From: Oceanobacter kriegii DSM 6294
GTDB lineage: Bacteria > Pseudomonadota > Gammaproteobacteria > Pseudomonadales > Oceanobacteraceae
Length of the DNA stretch: 64,000 nucleotides
Assembly: GCF_000422845.1 (NCBI RefSeq)
Contig: NZ_KE383932.1
Coordinates: 186,070 to 250,069, forward strand
Direction: 5' to 3'
The position numbers were made by a program, and so were the translations under genes. Positions 54,090 through 64,000 of the stretch are shown here, one piece after another (within the stretch, counting starts at the first letter, position 1; each line of letters begins with the position of its first letter). The notes under the pieces are model-generated. The model was not told where the DNA came from, searched no databases, and worked only from the letters and a program-made list of their open reading frames with translations.

Positions 54090-54776
54090 GTGAACGACCC
54101 ATTACTCAAGCTCTCCCAGCGACTGGGATACACATTTAACGACGAAAGCCTGGTGACGCTGGCGCTGACTCATCGCAGCAAAGGCGGCACCAACAACGAG
54201 CGACTGGAGTTTCTGGGCGATTCGATTCTGAATTTTGTGATTGCCGAAGACCTGTACCAGCGTTTCCCGCAGGCTCGTGAAGGCAAGCTCAGCCGTTTGC
54301 GCGCCCGCATGGTGAAAGGTAAGACACTGGCTGAAGTGGCACGGGATTTTGATCTTGGCGACTTCCTGCTGTTGGGCTCCGGCGAGTTGAAAAGCGGCGG
54401 CCACAAGCGTGAATCGATTCTGGCCGATGCGGTTGAAGCCATCATTGGTGCCATTTATCTCGATTCCGGTCTCGACAGTGCTCGTGATCGCATTCTGTCC
54501 TGGTACGCCAGTCGACTGGATGATCTGAGCCTGGAAGACCCGATCAAGGACCCGAAAACCCGCCTGCAGGAATACCAGCAGGGGCGTCATCTGGCCTTGC
54601 CCAAATACGAAGTCCTTTCTGTACAGGGTCCTTCCAACGAGCAGGTGTTCAAGGTCGAAGTGAAAATCCCTGACGCCACACCATACGTTGCCGAAGGCAG
54701 CAGCCGCCGCTCAGCCGAGCAGGCCGCAGCACTGAAATTACTGTCCGCATTGGGCATCAGCGAGGCTGAGGAATGA
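54090..54776 (+). CDS. rnc: ribonuclease III (Rnc)
   Basis: Cleaves double-stranded RNA, including rRNA precursors. The 228-residue protein has the signature [11 protein letters not shown] at residues 37-47 with metal ligands Glu40 and Asp44, the second cluster in [14 protein letters not shown], and a C-terminal double-stranded RNA-binding domain ([11 protein letters not shown] to [14 protein letters not shown]). GTG start directly after the DUF4845 stop; ATGA overlap with era. Confidence 0.96.
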   Translation: MNDPLLKLSQRLGYTFNDESLVTLALTHRSKGGTNNERLEFLGDSILNFVIAEDLYQRFPQAREGKLSRLRARMVKGKTLAEVARDFDLGDFLLLGSGELKSGGHKRESILADAVEAIIGAIYLDSGLDSARDRILSWYASRLDDLSLEDPIKDPKTRLQEYQQGRHLALPKYEVLSVQGPSNEQVFKVEVKIPDATPYVAEGSSRRSAEQAAALKLLSALGISEAEE

Positions 54777-55663
54777 GCGTGAAAACCGGATTTGTGGCCA
54801 TTGTTGGCCGCCCGAACGTAGGCAAATCGACCCTGCTGAACCGCATTCTGGGGCAGAAGCTGTCGATCACCTCGCGCAAGCCGCAAACCACCCGTCACCA
54901 GATTCTGGGGATCAAGACCGAAGACGACGTACAGATTATCTACGTCGACACGCCGGGGATGCACCAGCGTCAGGAAAAAGCCATCAACCGCTATATGAAC
55001 AAGGCGGCGACGACGGCGGTAAAAGACGTTGATCTGGTGGTGATGGTGATTGACCGTACCCGCTGGACCGAAGAAGACGAAATGGTACTGGAAGCCATCA
55101 AGGGCCAGCGTGCTCCGGTGGTGCTGGTGGTTAACAAGGTCGACTTCCTCAAAGACAAGGATTCCTTGCTGCCATATATGCAGGAGCTGTCGACCAAGTA
55201 CCCGTTCGAGCAGATCGTGCCGATCAGTGCCAAGCACGGCAACAACGTCGATCGCCTGGAAAACCTGATTGATAGCTACATTCCGGAAGGCGATTATTTC
55301 TACCCGGAAGACCAGATTACCGACCGCAGCTCGCGCTTTCTGGCGGCTGAACTGGTGCGTGAAAAAATCATGCGTCAGCTGGGGGATGAACTGCCGTACG
55401 AAATGACGGTTGAAATCGAAGAGTTCACCCACGATGGTACGCTGGCAGAAATCAGTGCGCTGATTCTGGTTGAGCGCGCCTCGCAAAAACGCATTGTGAT
55501 TGGTGAAGCCGGTTCCCGTATCAAGCGCATTGGTCAGGACGCCCGCAAGGACATGGAAACCATGTTCGACTGCAAGGTGATGCTGAACCTGTGGGTGAAG
55601 GTCAAATCCAACTGGTCCGACGACGAACGCGCCCTGCGCAGTCTGGGATACGACGACCGCTAA
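54773..55663 (+). CDS. era: GTPase Era
   Basis: Era assists 30S ribosome assembly. The 296-residue product has G1 GRPNVGKST (12-20), the G3 motif DTPG, G4 NKVD, and a C-terminal KH domain containing [26 protein letters not shown]. It overlaps rnc by 4 bp and ends 2 bp before recO. Confidence 0.97.
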   Translation: MSVKTGFVAIVGRPNVGKSTLLNRILGQKLSITSRKPQTTRHQILGIKTEDDVQIIYVDTPGMHQRQEKAINRYMNKAATTAVKDVDLVVMVIDRTRWTEEDEMVLEAIKGQRAPVVLVVNKVDFLKDKDSLLPYMQELSTKYPFEQIVPISAKHGNNVDRLENLIDSYIPEGDYFYPEDQITDRSSRFLAAELVREKIMRQLGDELPYEMTVEIEEFTHDGTLAEISALILVERASQKRIVIGEAGSRIKRIGQDARKDMETMFDCKVMLNLWVKVKSNWSDDERALRSLGYDDR

Positions 55664-55665
55664 TC

Positions 55666-56355
55666 ATGCAGCGGCTGGTGGTTTTGCATCAGCGACCAAT
55701 GGGCGAAAGCAATTGGTTGCTGAACATCTTCAGTGAGCAGGATGGCCACCAGCTTGTGCTTGCCCCCCGTCGTGCGGGTCGGCTGGCGCTATGGCAGCTG
55801 TATCAGGGCGAATGGCGCAGTGATAAGGACTGGCCGCGCATGACGGTCAGTGATCGCTTGTCCGAGCTCAAGTATCAGCGCCAGCAACTCTTCTGTTGTA
55901 CGTATCTTTCCGAATTACTGATCCAGCTATTGCCCATGGCCGATGCCCAGCCGCAGCTGTTTCAGCGTTTCCTGACCCTGCTGGAAGCCATGCAAACGCC
56001 ACAGGCGCTGGAGCCCTGGCTACGCATTTTCGAATACCAATTGCTACAGGCCCTCGGTTTTGGCTTTGACTGGCACCAGACGGTGGAAGGGCAGCCGGTG
56101 CAGGCAGAGCTTAGCTATCAGTTTCGGGCGGAGCTCGGGCTGTTGGAAATCGATGCCAGACAGTCGGCCGGTACGGATCAGACAGTCCCTGTCATGACAG
56201 CAAGCCAGAGCTTGCCGGGGCAGGCGCTGCTGGAGCTGGCCGATGGCGCGTTTAACCGCCGCAATCTGGCGGTTGCCAAACAGGTGCTGAGGCTGGCACT
56301 GTCGCAACATCTTTCAAAACCTTTGGTCAGTCGGCAATTGTTTGCCATGCCCTGA
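55666..56355 (+). CDS. recO: DNA repair protein RecO
   Basis: RecO works with RecR and RecF to load RecA on gapped DNA. The 229-residue protein has an N-terminal OB fold (LVVLHQRPMGESNWLLNIFSEQDG) and a helical C-terminal domain (LRIFEYQLLQALGFGFDW). The zinc-finger cysteines of some RecO proteins are absent, as in E. coli. ATG 55666 is chosen since it follows the era stop; an upstream extension overlaps era. Confidence 0.92.
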   Translation: MQRLVVLHQRPMGESNWLLNIFSEQDGHQLVLAPRRAGRLALWQLYQGEWRSDKDWPRMTVSDRLSELKYQRQQLFCCTYLSELLIQLLPMADAQPQLFQRFLTLLEAMQTPQALEPWLRIFEYQLLQALGFGFDWHQTVEGQPVQAELSYQFRAELGLLEIDARQSAGTDQTVPVMTASQSLPGQALLELADGAFNRRNLAVAKQVLRLALSQHLSKPLVSRQLFAMP

Positions 56356-56387
56356 AGGGCAGCTATCCACCTTGAGGAGAATTTACC

Positions 56388-57125
56388 GTGTCTCAATCCC
56401 GCGTATTGTTGGGCGTTAACATCGATCACATCGCTACCCTGCGTCAGGCCCGTGGCACTCGTTACCCAGACCCGGTACAGGCGGCGTTTATTGCCGAGCA
56501 AGCCGGTGCGGATGGCATCACCATTCACCCTCGTGAAGACCGTCGTCATATCCAGACCCGCGATGTCTACGTGCTAAAGGAAACCCTGGCAACCCGTATG
56601 AACCTCGAAATGGCCGTCACCGACGCCATGATTGAGTTGGCCGAAGACATCGAGCCTGCTTGTGTTTGTCTGGTGCCGGAAAAGCGTGAAGAGCTGACTA
56701 CAGAAGGTGGCCTTGACGTTGCCGGTCAGGAAGCAGCGATTACCGCAGCGGTTGCGCGTTTGGCAGCGGTTGGCAGTGAAGTGTCGCTGTTTATCGACCC
56801 GGATAACGCTCAAATTGACGCCGCGGTTCGCTCTGGTGCGCCAGTAATCGAACTGCATACCGGCCGTTATGCCGACGCCGAAAGCCGCGAAGAAGCCGAT
56901 GCCGAGCTGGAACGCATTCGTGCCGCTGCGGCCTATGCCGCTGACAAGGGCCTGATTGTGAATGCCGGTCATGGCTTGAACTATCACAACGTTGAGCCGA
57001 TTGCTGCCATTCCGCAAATGAACGAGCTGAACATCGGCCACGCCATTGTTGCCCATGCCGTGTTTGTGGGCTTTGAGCGTGCGGTGGCAGAAATGCGCAC
57101 GCTGCTGGAAAACGCTCGTCGCTGA
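56388..57125 (+). CDS. pdxJ: pyridoxine 5'-phosphate synthase (PdxJ)
   Basis: Joins 1-deoxyxylulose 5-phosphate and 3-amino-2-oxopropyl phosphate to pyridoxine phosphate. The 245-residue protein has [18 protein letters not shown] at residues 7-24, [13 protein letters not shown], and [15 protein letters not shown]. Start is GTG 56388 with GAGGAG upstream. It lies in the conserved block recO-pdxJ-acpS. Confidence 0.96.
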   Translation: MSQSRVLLGVNIDHIATLRQARGTRYPDPVQAAFIAEQAGADGITIHPREDRRHIQTRDVYVLKETLATRMNLEMAVTDAMIELAEDIEPACVCLVPEKREELTTEGGLDVAGQEAAITAAVARLAAVGSEVSLFIDPDNAQIDAAVRSGAPVIELHTGRYADAESREEADAELERIRAAAAYAADKGLIVNAGHGLNYHNVEPIAAIPQMNELNIGHAIVAHAVFVGFERAVAEMRTLLENARR

Positions 57126-57132
57126 GTAAGCC

Positions 57133-57549
57133 ATGACCACTGAAGCACAGTCGCTGAATAATTTGCCAGCCGGTGTGATTGGGGTGGGCACGGACCTGAT
57201 TAGGGAATCCCGTTTACAAGGTTCGCTGGATCGCCACGGTGAGCGGTTTGCTCGCCGTATTCTGACCGAAGCCGAACGGCTGTTATGGCAGCAGCGCCGC
57301 TGCTCGGTGAATTTCCTCGCCAAGCAGTACGCCGCCAAGGAAGCGCTTGCCAAGGCACTGGGTACCGGGATCGCGAAAGGCGTGGGCTTTCAGCAACTGG
57401 AAGTGTTGCGCAATGAGCAGGGGGCGCCTTATGCCGTGCTGCATGGTGCCGCCAGGGAGCGACTGGAAGCGCTGGGCGGTAGCCGAGCCTGGATCAGTCT
57501 GACCGACGACGATCAGATGATTCAGGCTTTTGCCGTGCTGTCTGCCTGA
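57133..57549 (+). CDS. acpS: holo-[acyl-carrier-protein] synthase (AcpS)
   Basis: Transfers the phosphopantetheine arm of CoA to acyl carrier protein. The 138-residue protein has GVGTDLIRESRL (17-28), FLAKQYAAKEALAKALGTG (residues about 58-76) and [17 protein letters not shown] near its end. The N-terminal extension of about 13 residues is unusual but the ATG is the only good start. Its last 28 bp overlap the convergent gacS gene. Confidence 0.94.
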   Translation: MTTEAQSLNNLPAGVIGVGTDLIRESRLQGSLDRHGERFARRILTEAERLLWQQRRCSVNFLAKQYAAKEALAKALGTGIAKGVGFQQLEVLRNEQGAPYAVLHGAARERLEALGGSRAWISLTDDDQMIQAFAVLSA

Positions 57550-60398
57550 TTCAACAGCGCTGGCCAGTCGTTCTGGCTGGCCCATTGCTCCAGCGTCACG
57601 GACGCTTCAATCACTGTGCGCAGCTTGTTTGGCAGTTGCTCGTGCTGCTGTTGTTTCAGGGCTGTTTCCATGCTGTATAACGCCTGTTGCAGAGCGGGCA
57701 CACCACAGTAGCGGGTTGCCCCGTGCATGCGATGAATAGCACTCTGCAATCCTTCCAGATCTTCTTCTTCCCACAGTTCGCGGATCACATCGGTTTCTTC
57801 ACGGAGCGTTTTCAGCAACATGGTCATCATGTCGGTTGCCAGTGCTGGCTTGCCACTGGCGGCTTTTAATGCCCGCTGGGGACAGAATACCGGGGCGGCT
57901 TCGTCGGCGCTGTTTGCTGCCGGTTCAGCAGGATTGGAAGGTTCAGGTTCCTGAGCTTGTTCATCGGTCCATGTGTTGTCTTCATCGGCTCCGGCGCTGT
58001 CTTCACTGGCACGGTAGCCGGTCCATTCCTCAACGCACTCAATCAATTCGTCGGTAGAAATAGGTTTGGTGCAGTAGGCGTTCATGCCAGCCCGCAGCAG
58101 CTCTTTACGTTCATCGGCCATGGCATGGGCGGTGAGGGCAACCACCGGCAGTGCTTGTTTGCCCGGCAGCTGGCGGATTTTCTGGGTAGCTTCCAGACCG
58201 TTCATGCCCGGCATCTGGATGTCCATAAACACCATATCAAAGTTGCCTTCAGCAACCCGCTCAATGGCTTCGGGGCCGGAGCTGGCACCTTCGGTTGGCA
58301 GGCCCAGCAGGTTCAGCAGGGTGACCTGCATCTTCTGGTTCGGCTCGGAGTCATCCACCACCAGAATCGACGGTGCTGGCATGTTCTGGTCTGACGGGTT
58401 GCGTTGTTTATCGCGCTCGTCGTAGTCGGCTTTTTTGCCATTCAGCAGGTTGTTCAGCACCTTGTGCAAGCGCATGCTGTTGAGTGGTCGGGACAGGCAA
58501 ATGGCTGCGCCATAGCTGTCGAGGGCCTGACGGTCCTCTTCGCGGTCGCTGTCGACCAGCGCAATAATTGGCACGCCATGAGGCACCAGTTGCGACACCA
58601 GGCGCTGGCATTTGGAGCTGCCAATCAGCTCGCTCTTGATGGCCATGACCACGGCATCAATATTCAGGCGCTGGTTATTCAGCAACTGATCCAGCTCGTC
58701 GGCGTTGCGGCAGTTGGTGCTGTCCAGTTGCCATTCCGTCAGTAGCTGGTGAATGTTGTTACTGCTGTGCTTGCGGTCGTCCAGCACGGCAATGTGGCCG
58801 TGACCCAGTGATGGCAGTGCTGCACGTTGCTCAGGGTCGATGTCCAGCGATACATGGAAGCTGAAAGTGGAACCTTCGCCGGGGGCGCTTTCGATACGAA
58901 TGTCACCGTGCATTTCCTGCACCAGTGCCCGCGCAATAACCAACCCTAGGCCGCTGCCGCCAAAGCGTCGTGATGTGCTGCTGTCGGCCTGGGTAAAGGC
59001 ATTGAACAACTTGTTTTGTTGTTCGGTGCTCATGCCGATACCGGTGTCACGGATCTCGACCAGAATACTGGCCTGATTATTACGTTGGTTGATCAGTGAA
59101 ATCTGCATCGACACGGAGCCGCTCTCGGTGAACTTGATGGCGTTGTTCACCAGATTACGTATCACCTGCTTCAGGCGACTGCCATCACCGACGACGCAGC
59201 AAGGCACGGCAGGATCAATATTCAGCAACAGGTCGAGGCCTTTCTTCAAACCCATAGGGGCACAGGCAATCAGTTCATGCTCGGCTATTTGACGCAAGTT
59301 GAACGGCTCGTGCTCCATGATCAACTTGCCCGCTTCAATTTTCGACAGGTCGAGTACGTCAGTCAGCAGCCGCAGCAAATCGGCCGCAGAGGTTTCCATG
59401 ATCCTGAGGTAATCGATCTGCTGGTCGGTCATACGGGTACGGCCCAGCAGATTCATGTAGCCGTTGATGCCACTGAGCGGGGTGCGGATTTCATGGCTGA
59501 TGTTGGCCAAAAACTCCGATTTCATGCGGCTGGCTTGTTCGGCTTCACGCTGGCCCAGCAACAACTGACGGTTGCGGATTTCGAGGTCGTCCATGGTCTC
59601 CTGAATGTCCCGGGTGGCTTCTTCCAGGGTACGTTGGAATTCCGCTTCCGAGCGTTGCAGGTTTGACGCCAGCTTGTTCAGGTGTATGGCGATATCGCCC
59701 AATTCGCCGCCGCCATCAGGTCGAACACGTGTTTCATACTTGCCTTCGGTCATACGGCGCATGGCGTCGAGAATTTCCCGCGATGGACGCGAAAACTGAC
59801 GGCTGATGTAGATAGCCAGCATCAAACAGGCGAACAGGGTAGCCAGAATCAGACCCAGCGATGAGGCTAGGTGACGGTAGGCTTCAAGGCTGGTATTGGC
59901 TGACGACAGTTCGAGCTCGGCCCAGCCCAGCAAACGCGGCGTTGGGTCCTGCTCGGCAAAGAAGTCGTCCGATACCTGATCGGAAATTTCGAGGTTCTGG
60001 GCAATGATGGGCGCGCGAATACGAACCGAGCTCGAGGTGCGCATCAGGTGCAGCTGTCCCCGCTGTACCTGTGAGCCGCCTAACTGATCGGTTTTCATGC
60101 GGGGGCCGGAGTGGGCCAGTAAATCCATGTCCTGGTTGTAAATACTGACCGCACGAACGTCCGGTTCTTCCAGCATGTTGTTGGCGATATTTTGCAGAAT
60201 GGCGTTATTGCCGATGGTGACACCGTATTCGCACACCGGAGCCAGCTGTTTGGCCATGGCCAGTGCCCGCTCTTCCAGCAGATCGCCGAGATCCTGAAAA
60301 CGCTGGGTAATAAAGAAGCCGCCCAACACCAGTGACAGCAACAACCCGGGCAGCATGCCCATCAGCAAGAAACGATGTTGAATATTCCAGTTTTTCAT
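57522..60398 (-). CDS. gacS: hybrid sensor kinase GacS/BarA
   Basis: An inner-membrane hybrid histidine kinase that phosphorylates the response regulator GacA/UvrY to control small regulatory RNAs. The 958-residue protein has two membrane segments (about 11-31 and 179-198), a HAMP domain (199-250), the histidine-kinase domain with His302 in [11 protein letters not shown], an ATPase domain, a degenerate receiver, a receiver with the phospho-acceptor Asp in [11 protein letters not shown], and a C-terminal HPt domain with [14 protein letters not shown] 60398 was chosen over an earlier TTG. The surrounding order matches Pseudomonas gacS-cysM-rlmD-relA. Confidence 0.92.
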   Translation of the reverse strand: MKNWNIQHRFLLMGMLPGLLLSLVLGGFFITQRFQDLGDLLEERALAMAKQLAPVCEYGVTIGNNAILQNIANNMLEEPDVRAVSIYNQDMDLLAHSGPRMKTDQLGGSQVQRGQLHLMRTSSSVRIRAPIIAQNLEISDQVSDDFFAEQDPTPRLLGWAELELSSANTSLEAYRHLASSLGLILATLFACLMLAIYISRQFSRPSREILDAMRRMTEGKYETRVRPDGGGELGDIAIHLNKLASNLQRSEAEFQRTLEEATRDIQETMDDLEIRNRQLLLGQREAEQASRMKSEFLANISHEIRTPLSGINGYMNLLGRTRMTDQQIDYLRIMETSAADLLRLLTDVLDLSKIEAGKLIMEHEPFNLRQIAEHELIACAPMGLKKGLDLLLNIDPAVPCCVVGDGSRLKQVIRNLVNNAIKFTESGSVSMQISLINQRNNQASILVEIRDTGIGMSTEQQNKLFNAFTQADSSTSRRFGGSGLGLVIARALVQEMHGDIRIESAPGEGSTFSFHVSLDIDPEQRAALPSLGHGHIAVLDDRKHSSNNIHQLLTEWQLDSTNCRNADELDQLLNNQRLNIDAVVMAIKSELIGSSKCQRLVSQLVPHGVPIIALVDSDREEDRQALDSYGAAICLSRPLNSMRLHKVLNNLLNGKKADYDERDKQRNPSDQNMPAPSILVVDDSEPNQKMQVTLLNLLGLPTEGASSGPEAIERVAEGNFDMVFMDIQMPGMNGLEATQKIRQLPGKQALPVVALTAHAMADERKELLRAGMNAYCTKPISTDELIECVEEWTGYRASEDSAGADEDNTWTDEQAQEPEPSNPAEPAANSADEAAPVFCPQRALKAASGKPALATDMMTMLLKTLREETDVIRELWEEEDLEGLQSAIHRMHGATRYCGVPALQQALYSMETALKQQQHEQLPNKLRTVIEASVTLEQWASQNDWPALLNQADSTAKA

Positions 60399-60701
60399 CG
60401 GCAAACCATCATGCAGGCGAACGGCCGCCAGCAATGCAGCCCTGTATTCGGGAGAGGTCGGTAGAGACTACTGGTGATGGTCGGGGGGTGCAATAAAAGG
60501 CCGTTGATATCTGCCGTTTGGTGGCTGAGGTTGTGGGACGATTTGCGCCATGAGTTTGGCGATTGCTGTTCCTTTGCACACTGCTAACCACTGCATAACC
60601 AAAGAAAGATTTATTATTAAAATATTTCGCGCTTCAGGCGTACCATGTATGCCATTTTGTTATAAGCGCCGTATTAGCCGGCCAACGTACCAGGTTTCCT
60701 T
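60399..60701. other. intergenic region between gacS and cysM
   Basis: About 303 bp with divergent promoters. A/T-rich stretch at 60600-60635 (TTATTATTAAAATATTTC) probably includes part of the cysM promoter, and TTGTTATAAG lies at 60656-60665. No gene or repeat recognised. Confidence 0.4.
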
Positions 60702-61613
60702 ATGTCTTCAGAGCAACACCCGAACACCCAGTATCCAACCATTACGGATTGCATTGGCAATACGCCACTGGTGCGATTGCAGCGTATGGGCAGCAACGAG
60801 CGTGGCAATCAGGTATTGCTGAAGCTGGAAGGCAACAACCCCGCGGGTTCGGTCAAGGATCGTCCGGCCTTGTCGATGATCCAGCTGGCTGAACAGCGTG
60901 GCCAAATTACCCCGGGAGATACCCTGATTGAAGCCACCAGTGGCAATACCGGTATTGCGCTGGCAATGGCTGCGGCCATGATGGGCTACAAGATGATTCT
61001 GATCATGCCGGACAACAGCACCATGGAACGCCGCTGGGCCATGCAAGCCTACGGTGCCGAGCTGATTCTGGTGGCTGGTATGGAAGAAGCCCGCGACCTT
61101 GCCTCGCGTATGGAAGCAGACGGCAAAGGCATTGTGCTTAACCAGTTTGGCAACCTCGACAATCCACAAGCCCACTATGAGGGCACAGGGCCGGAAATCT
61201 GGCAGCAGACGGCCGGTCAGGTGACTCACTTTGTCAGCTCCATGGGTACAACGGGAACCATCATGGGCACCTCCCGTTACCTGAAGGAACAAAACCCGGA
61301 CGTGCAGATCGTCGGTTTGCAACCGTCAGACGGTGCATCCATTCCCGGTATTCGACGTTGGCCGCAGGAATACCTGCCTACCATTTTTGATCAGCAGCGG
61401 GTTGATCAGGTGCTGGATATCGGCCAGCAGGATGCCGAAGACACCATGCGTCGGCTGGCTCGTGAAGAAGGGATTTTCTGTGGCGTATCGTCAGGTGGCG
61501 CTGTTTTTGCTGCGTTGCAGCTGGCACAGACACTGCAAAACGCCACCATCGTGGCGATTGTGTGTGACCGCGGTGATCGTTATTTGTCCTCTGGTGTGTT
61601 TGCACCCCGATAA
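60702..61613 (+). CDS. cysM: cysteine synthase B (CysM)
   Basis: Makes cysteine from O-acetylserine and sulfide, or S-sulfocysteine from thiosulfate, using PLP. The 303-residue protein has the PLP lysine in SVKDRPAL (Lys52), TSGNTGIALAM for phosphate binding and SSMGTTGTIMGTSRYL. Length and the RPAL motif fit CysM over CysK. It is divergent from gacS. Confidence 0.94.
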   Translation: MSSEQHPNTQYPTITDCIGNTPLVRLQRMGSNERGNQVLLKLEGNNPAGSVKDRPALSMIQLAEQRGQITPGDTLIEATSGNTGIALAMAAAMMGYKMILIMPDNSTMERRWAMQAYGAELILVAGMEEARDLASRMEADGKGIVLNQFGNLDNPQAHYEGTGPEIWQQTAGQVTHFVSSMGTTGTIMGTSRYLKEQNPDVQIVGLQPSDGASIPGIRRWPQEYLPTIFDQQRVDQVLDIGQQDAEDTMRRLAREEGIFCGVSSGGAVFAALQLAQTLQNATIVAIVCDRGDRYLSSGVFAPR

Positions 61614-61620
61614 ATAGCCA

Positions 61621-61650
61621 AACCCTGTCGGCTTTCTGACCGGCGGGGTT
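61621..61650 (+). other. hairpin between cysM and rlmD
   Basis: AACCCTGTCGG pairs with CCGGCGGGGTT (two G-T pairs) around 8 bases just after the cysM stop; no T-run follows. It may be a weak terminator or stabiliser. Confidence 0.35.
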
Positions 61651-61705
61651 GCAAAACCTTCTCCAGTGCCAATACTGTGCGCCGACTCGAACGGAGGGGA
61701 CTCAG

Positions 61706-63070
61706 GTGGCATCACCACGAACATTGCAACTAACCATTCAGGATCTGACTTCAGAAGGGCAGGGCGTTGCCCGGCTTGGACGTGATGTGTATTTCGTGCC
61801 GGGGGCGTTACCCGGAGAAACCGTCACGGCGCGTCTGGATGGCCGTCGCAAGAAAGTCTGGATGACCCGCCTGCTGTCGGTGGATACCCCGAGTGCCGAT
61901 CGGGTCGAAGCTCCATGTGCGCATTACCAGCGTTGCGGTGGTTGCGACTTGCAGCACCTGCAATACGACGCTCAGGTGAACTTCAAGCAACAGCGGGTTG
62001 AGCGTGAGTTCCGTCGCTACGGCATTGAAGTGCCCGAGTGGGCGGCACCGATCACCGCATCGCCATGGCAGTATCGCCGCAAGGCGCGTCTGGGCGTGCG
62101 CTTCAGCAAGGACAAACAGCAAAACTTTGTTGGCTTTCGGGAGCATGCCTCCGAGCACCTGACCAACATCAACCATTGTCAGGTACTGCCGTCGTTTGAA
62201 GTACTGGACTGGTCTGCCTGGCGTAGCTTGCTGGAAAGTCTGGCTGGGCGCGATCGCATCAGTCAGATTGAAGTGGTGGCTGCCGATAACGCCATGGCGC
62301 TGGTGCTGCGAGTATTGAAACCGCTGTCTGCTGGCGACAAAAAAGCGCTGGCCGATTTCGTGAGTCATCATGGTGCAAAGATGCTCAGCAACACCGTTGC
62401 GGGCAGTACGCTGGAATCCGGCCAGTTGCCAGAGAACTACGAAGTGCAGCTGTGGACCAGCGGTGGGCGCGGCACTGAGCCTGAATGTCTGTACCCTGAC
62501 GCCGCGCAAACACTGGTGCATATGGTGGATGAGCAACCGCTGAAAATGCAACTGAGCGACTTCTTTCAGGTCAATGGTGCGGTTAATCGCACCATGGTCA
62601 TGCAGGCCATCGACTGGCTGAATCCGCAACCGGATGACGTTATCTGGGACCTGTTTGCCGGTCATGGCAACTTCAGTATGCCACTGGCACGGCGCTGTCA
62701 GCAGGTTCATGCAGTGGAAGTGCAGGACAGCATGGTCAGCAGTTTGCGGCAGCAGGCCGAATCGCTGGCGCTGTCCTTGCATGCGGTGGAGGCGGATTTG
62801 TCCGAGCCCGGCAAGCTTGCTGCGCTGCCACAACCGGACAAGGTGCTGCTGGACCCGCCAAGAGCGGGGGCGGCGGCCCAAATAGACGAATTGAACGCCC
62901 GTAAGGTGTCGCAGATTGTGTATGTGTCTTGTGACGCGGCGACCCTTGCGCGTGACCTCGGTCGGCTCACCGAAGCCGGCTATCGAGTTGAAAAAGCAGG
63001 CATCATGGATATGTTCCCACAGACCCATCACGTGGAAACCATGGTGCTGCTAAGCCATCAGGGAAAATAA
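61706..63070 (+). CDS. rlmD: 23S rRNA (uracil1939-C5)-methyltransferase RlmD
   Basis: Methylates U1939 of 23S rRNA. The 454-residue protein has an N-terminal TRAM domain, a 4Fe-4S site (Cys71, Cys77, Cys80 in CAHYQRCGGC, fourth Cys near 158 in NHCQVLP), the SAM site DLFAGHGNFSMPLA and the catalytic Cys in YVSCDAATLARDL. GTG 61706 has GGAGGGG upstream; an extension further upstream is not supported. Confidence 0.95.
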   Translation: MASPRTLQLTIQDLTSEGQGVARLGRDVYFVPGALPGETVTARLDGRRKKVWMTRLLSVDTPSADRVEAPCAHYQRCGGCDLQHLQYDAQVNFKQQRVEREFRRYGIEVPEWAAPITASPWQYRRKARLGVRFSKDKQQNFVGFREHASEHLTNINHCQVLPSFEVLDWSAWRSLLESLAGRDRISQIEVVAADNAMALVLRVLKPLSAGDKKALADFVSHHGAKMLSNTVAGSTLESGQLPENYEVQLWTSGGRGTEPECLYPDAAQTLVHMVDEQPLKMQLSDFFQVNGAVNRTMVMQAIDWLNPQPDDVIWDLFAGHGNFSMPLARRCQQVHAVEVQDSMVSSLRQQAESLALSLHAVEADLSEPGKLAALPQPDKVLLDPPRAGAAAQIDELNARKVSQIVYVSCDAATLARDLGRLTEAGYRVEKAGIMDMFPQTHHVETMVLLSHQGK

Positions 63071-63072
63071 CA

Positions 63073-64000
63073 ATGGTAAAGGTGCGGGAAGACTTGCCGG
63101 TTTGGCACGACGGATCACTGGACATCGAACAATGGCTGGAAAAGGTCAAACAGGTCTACGACCTGCGTGAACCGGAAGCCTTGCTGAATGCACTCGATCT
63201 GGCCAAACAGCTGTCGGACGAAGCCATCGCCAAGCAAACCTGGTGGGCGGTCGACAGTATGCAAATGGGCCTCGAAATGGCCCAGATTCTGATGGACCTG
63301 CGGTTGGATACCGAATCCATCATCGCCGCCGTGCTGTATCGTGGTGTGCGTGAAGGCCGTCTGCCTTTGGCCAAGGTGGAACGTGAATTTGGCAGCGAAG
63401 TTGCCAAGTTGATTGAAGGCGTACTGCGGATGGCGGCTATCAGCGCCATTCAGAACTCTTCCGGCGAAACCGTGCTGGGCCAGCGTGAAGCCCAGGTCGA
63501 TAACCTGCGCAAGATGCTGGTGGCCATGATCGACGATGTGCGGGTAGCGCTGATCAAGCTGGCCGAACGTACCTCAGCCATCCGGGCGGTGAAGGACGCT
63601 CCGGACGAACGCCGTCGCAAGGTGGCTGAAGAAGTCTTCAATGTCTATGCCCCACTGGCGCACCGGTTGGGCATTGGTCACCTGAAGTGGGAGCTGGAAG
63701 ACCTGGCGTTCCGCTACATGCAGCCGCAAGCCTACAAACAAATTGCCTCCTTGCTGGACGAAAAACGGATTGCCCGTCAGGACTACATCGACAACGTGGT
63801 GCAAACCCTGCGCGATGAGCTGTTCGGAGCCGGTATTCGCTGCGACGTTTACGGCCGCGCCAAGCATATCTACAGCATCTGGCGCAAAATGAGCCGCAAG
63901 AATCTGGATTTCTCGCAAATCTATGACATTCGAGCAGTGCGCATTCTGGTGCCGGAACTGCGCGACTGCTACGCCACGCTGGGGATTGTTCACACCCGCT
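63073..64000 (+). CDS. relA: GTP pyrophosphokinase RelA, 5' part only
   Basis: Synthesises (p)ppGpp on stalled ribosomes. The first 309 residues are in the window. The region of the HD hydrolase domain is present, but the expected His-Asp pair is missing (AAVLYRGVREG), as in other gammaproteobacterial RelA proteins, while YAPLAHRLGIGHLKWELEDLAFRY and the start of the synthetase domain with KHIYSIWRKM and IYDIRAVRILV are intact. It follows rlmD by 2 bp, so the two are probably cotranscribed. The right edge cuts it. Confidence 0.94.
   Translation, partial: MVKVREDLPVWHDGSLDIEQWLEKVKQVYDLREPEALLNALDLAKQLSDEAIAKQTWWAVDSMQMGLEMAQILMDLRLDTESIIAAVLYRGVREGRLPLAKVEREFGSEVAKLIEGVLRMAAISAIQNSSGETVLGQREAQVDNLRKMLVAMIDDVRVALIKLAERTSAIRAVKDAPDERRRKVAEEVFNVYAPLAHRLGIGHLKWELEDLAFRYMQPQAYKQIASLLDEKRIARQDYIDNVVQTLRDELFGAGIRCDVYGRAKHIYSIWRKMSRKNLDFSQIYDIRAVRILVPELRDCYATLGIVHTR

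Noticed and set aside
61808-63031. 407-codon open frame antisense to rlmD
   Set aside because: It is opposite a complete RlmD with iron-sulfur and catalytic cysteines.
63073-64000. RelA lacking the HD pair as a defective gene
   Set aside because: Loss of hydrolase residues is normal for gammaproteobacterial RelA.

Overview
The window is a 64 kb piece of a gammaproteobacterial chromosome. Several blocks keep the gene order of Pseudomonas and related marine Oceanospirillales-type bacteria: moeB-prmC-prfA-hemA facing TPR-lolB-ispE; gmhA-yraN-lpoA facing rsmI-rnpB; ygfZ facing sdhE-ygfX, then nadB facing rpoE(algU)-mucA-mucB-rseC-mucD; lepA-DUF4845-rnc-era-recO-pdxJ-acpS; and gacS facing cysM-rlmD-relA. 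No prophage, CRISPR array, tRNA or complete insertion sequence was seen. ispE is cut by the left edge and relA by the right edge.

Layout. 0-11.2 kb: housekeeping genes for isoprenoid, lipoprotein, tetrapyrrole, translation-release and peptidoglycan functions, ending in the RNase P RNA. 11.2-31.8 kb: accessory region with an orphan periplasmic binding protein, an orphan Anbu proteasome-like peptidase, ferrochelatase, an RRM protein, a crotonase, an ABC exporter, a LysR regulator facing a gallate-type dioxygenase, an acetyl-CoA hydrolase/transferase, ornithine decarboxylase, a secreted protein of unknown function, an RsmB-like methylase, a GGDEF-EAL protein, TrmO and a DUF2333 protein. Two copies of a 264-293 bp MITE-like element in opposite orientation bracket hemH to the ABC exporter.

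31.9-41.9 kb is the most distinctive part. It holds a TonB-dependent receptor with two extra N-terminal domains, a beta-helix lipoprotein, and a six-gene TonB2-type energy module (DUF3450, TtpC-like, ExbB, ExbD, TonB, TPR). Each of the two transcription units is preceded by a close match to the PhoB box (two 7-mers 4 bp apart), which suggests a phosphate-starvation outer-membrane uptake system that carries its own TonB motor. The substrate is unknown.

42-64 kb returns to conserved housekeeping: YgfZ/SdhE/YgfX, NadB, the envelope-stress sigma factor with its anti-sigma system and protease, LepA to AcpS (with lepB missing from its usual place), the GacS/BarA hybrid kinase, CysM, RlmD and RelA.
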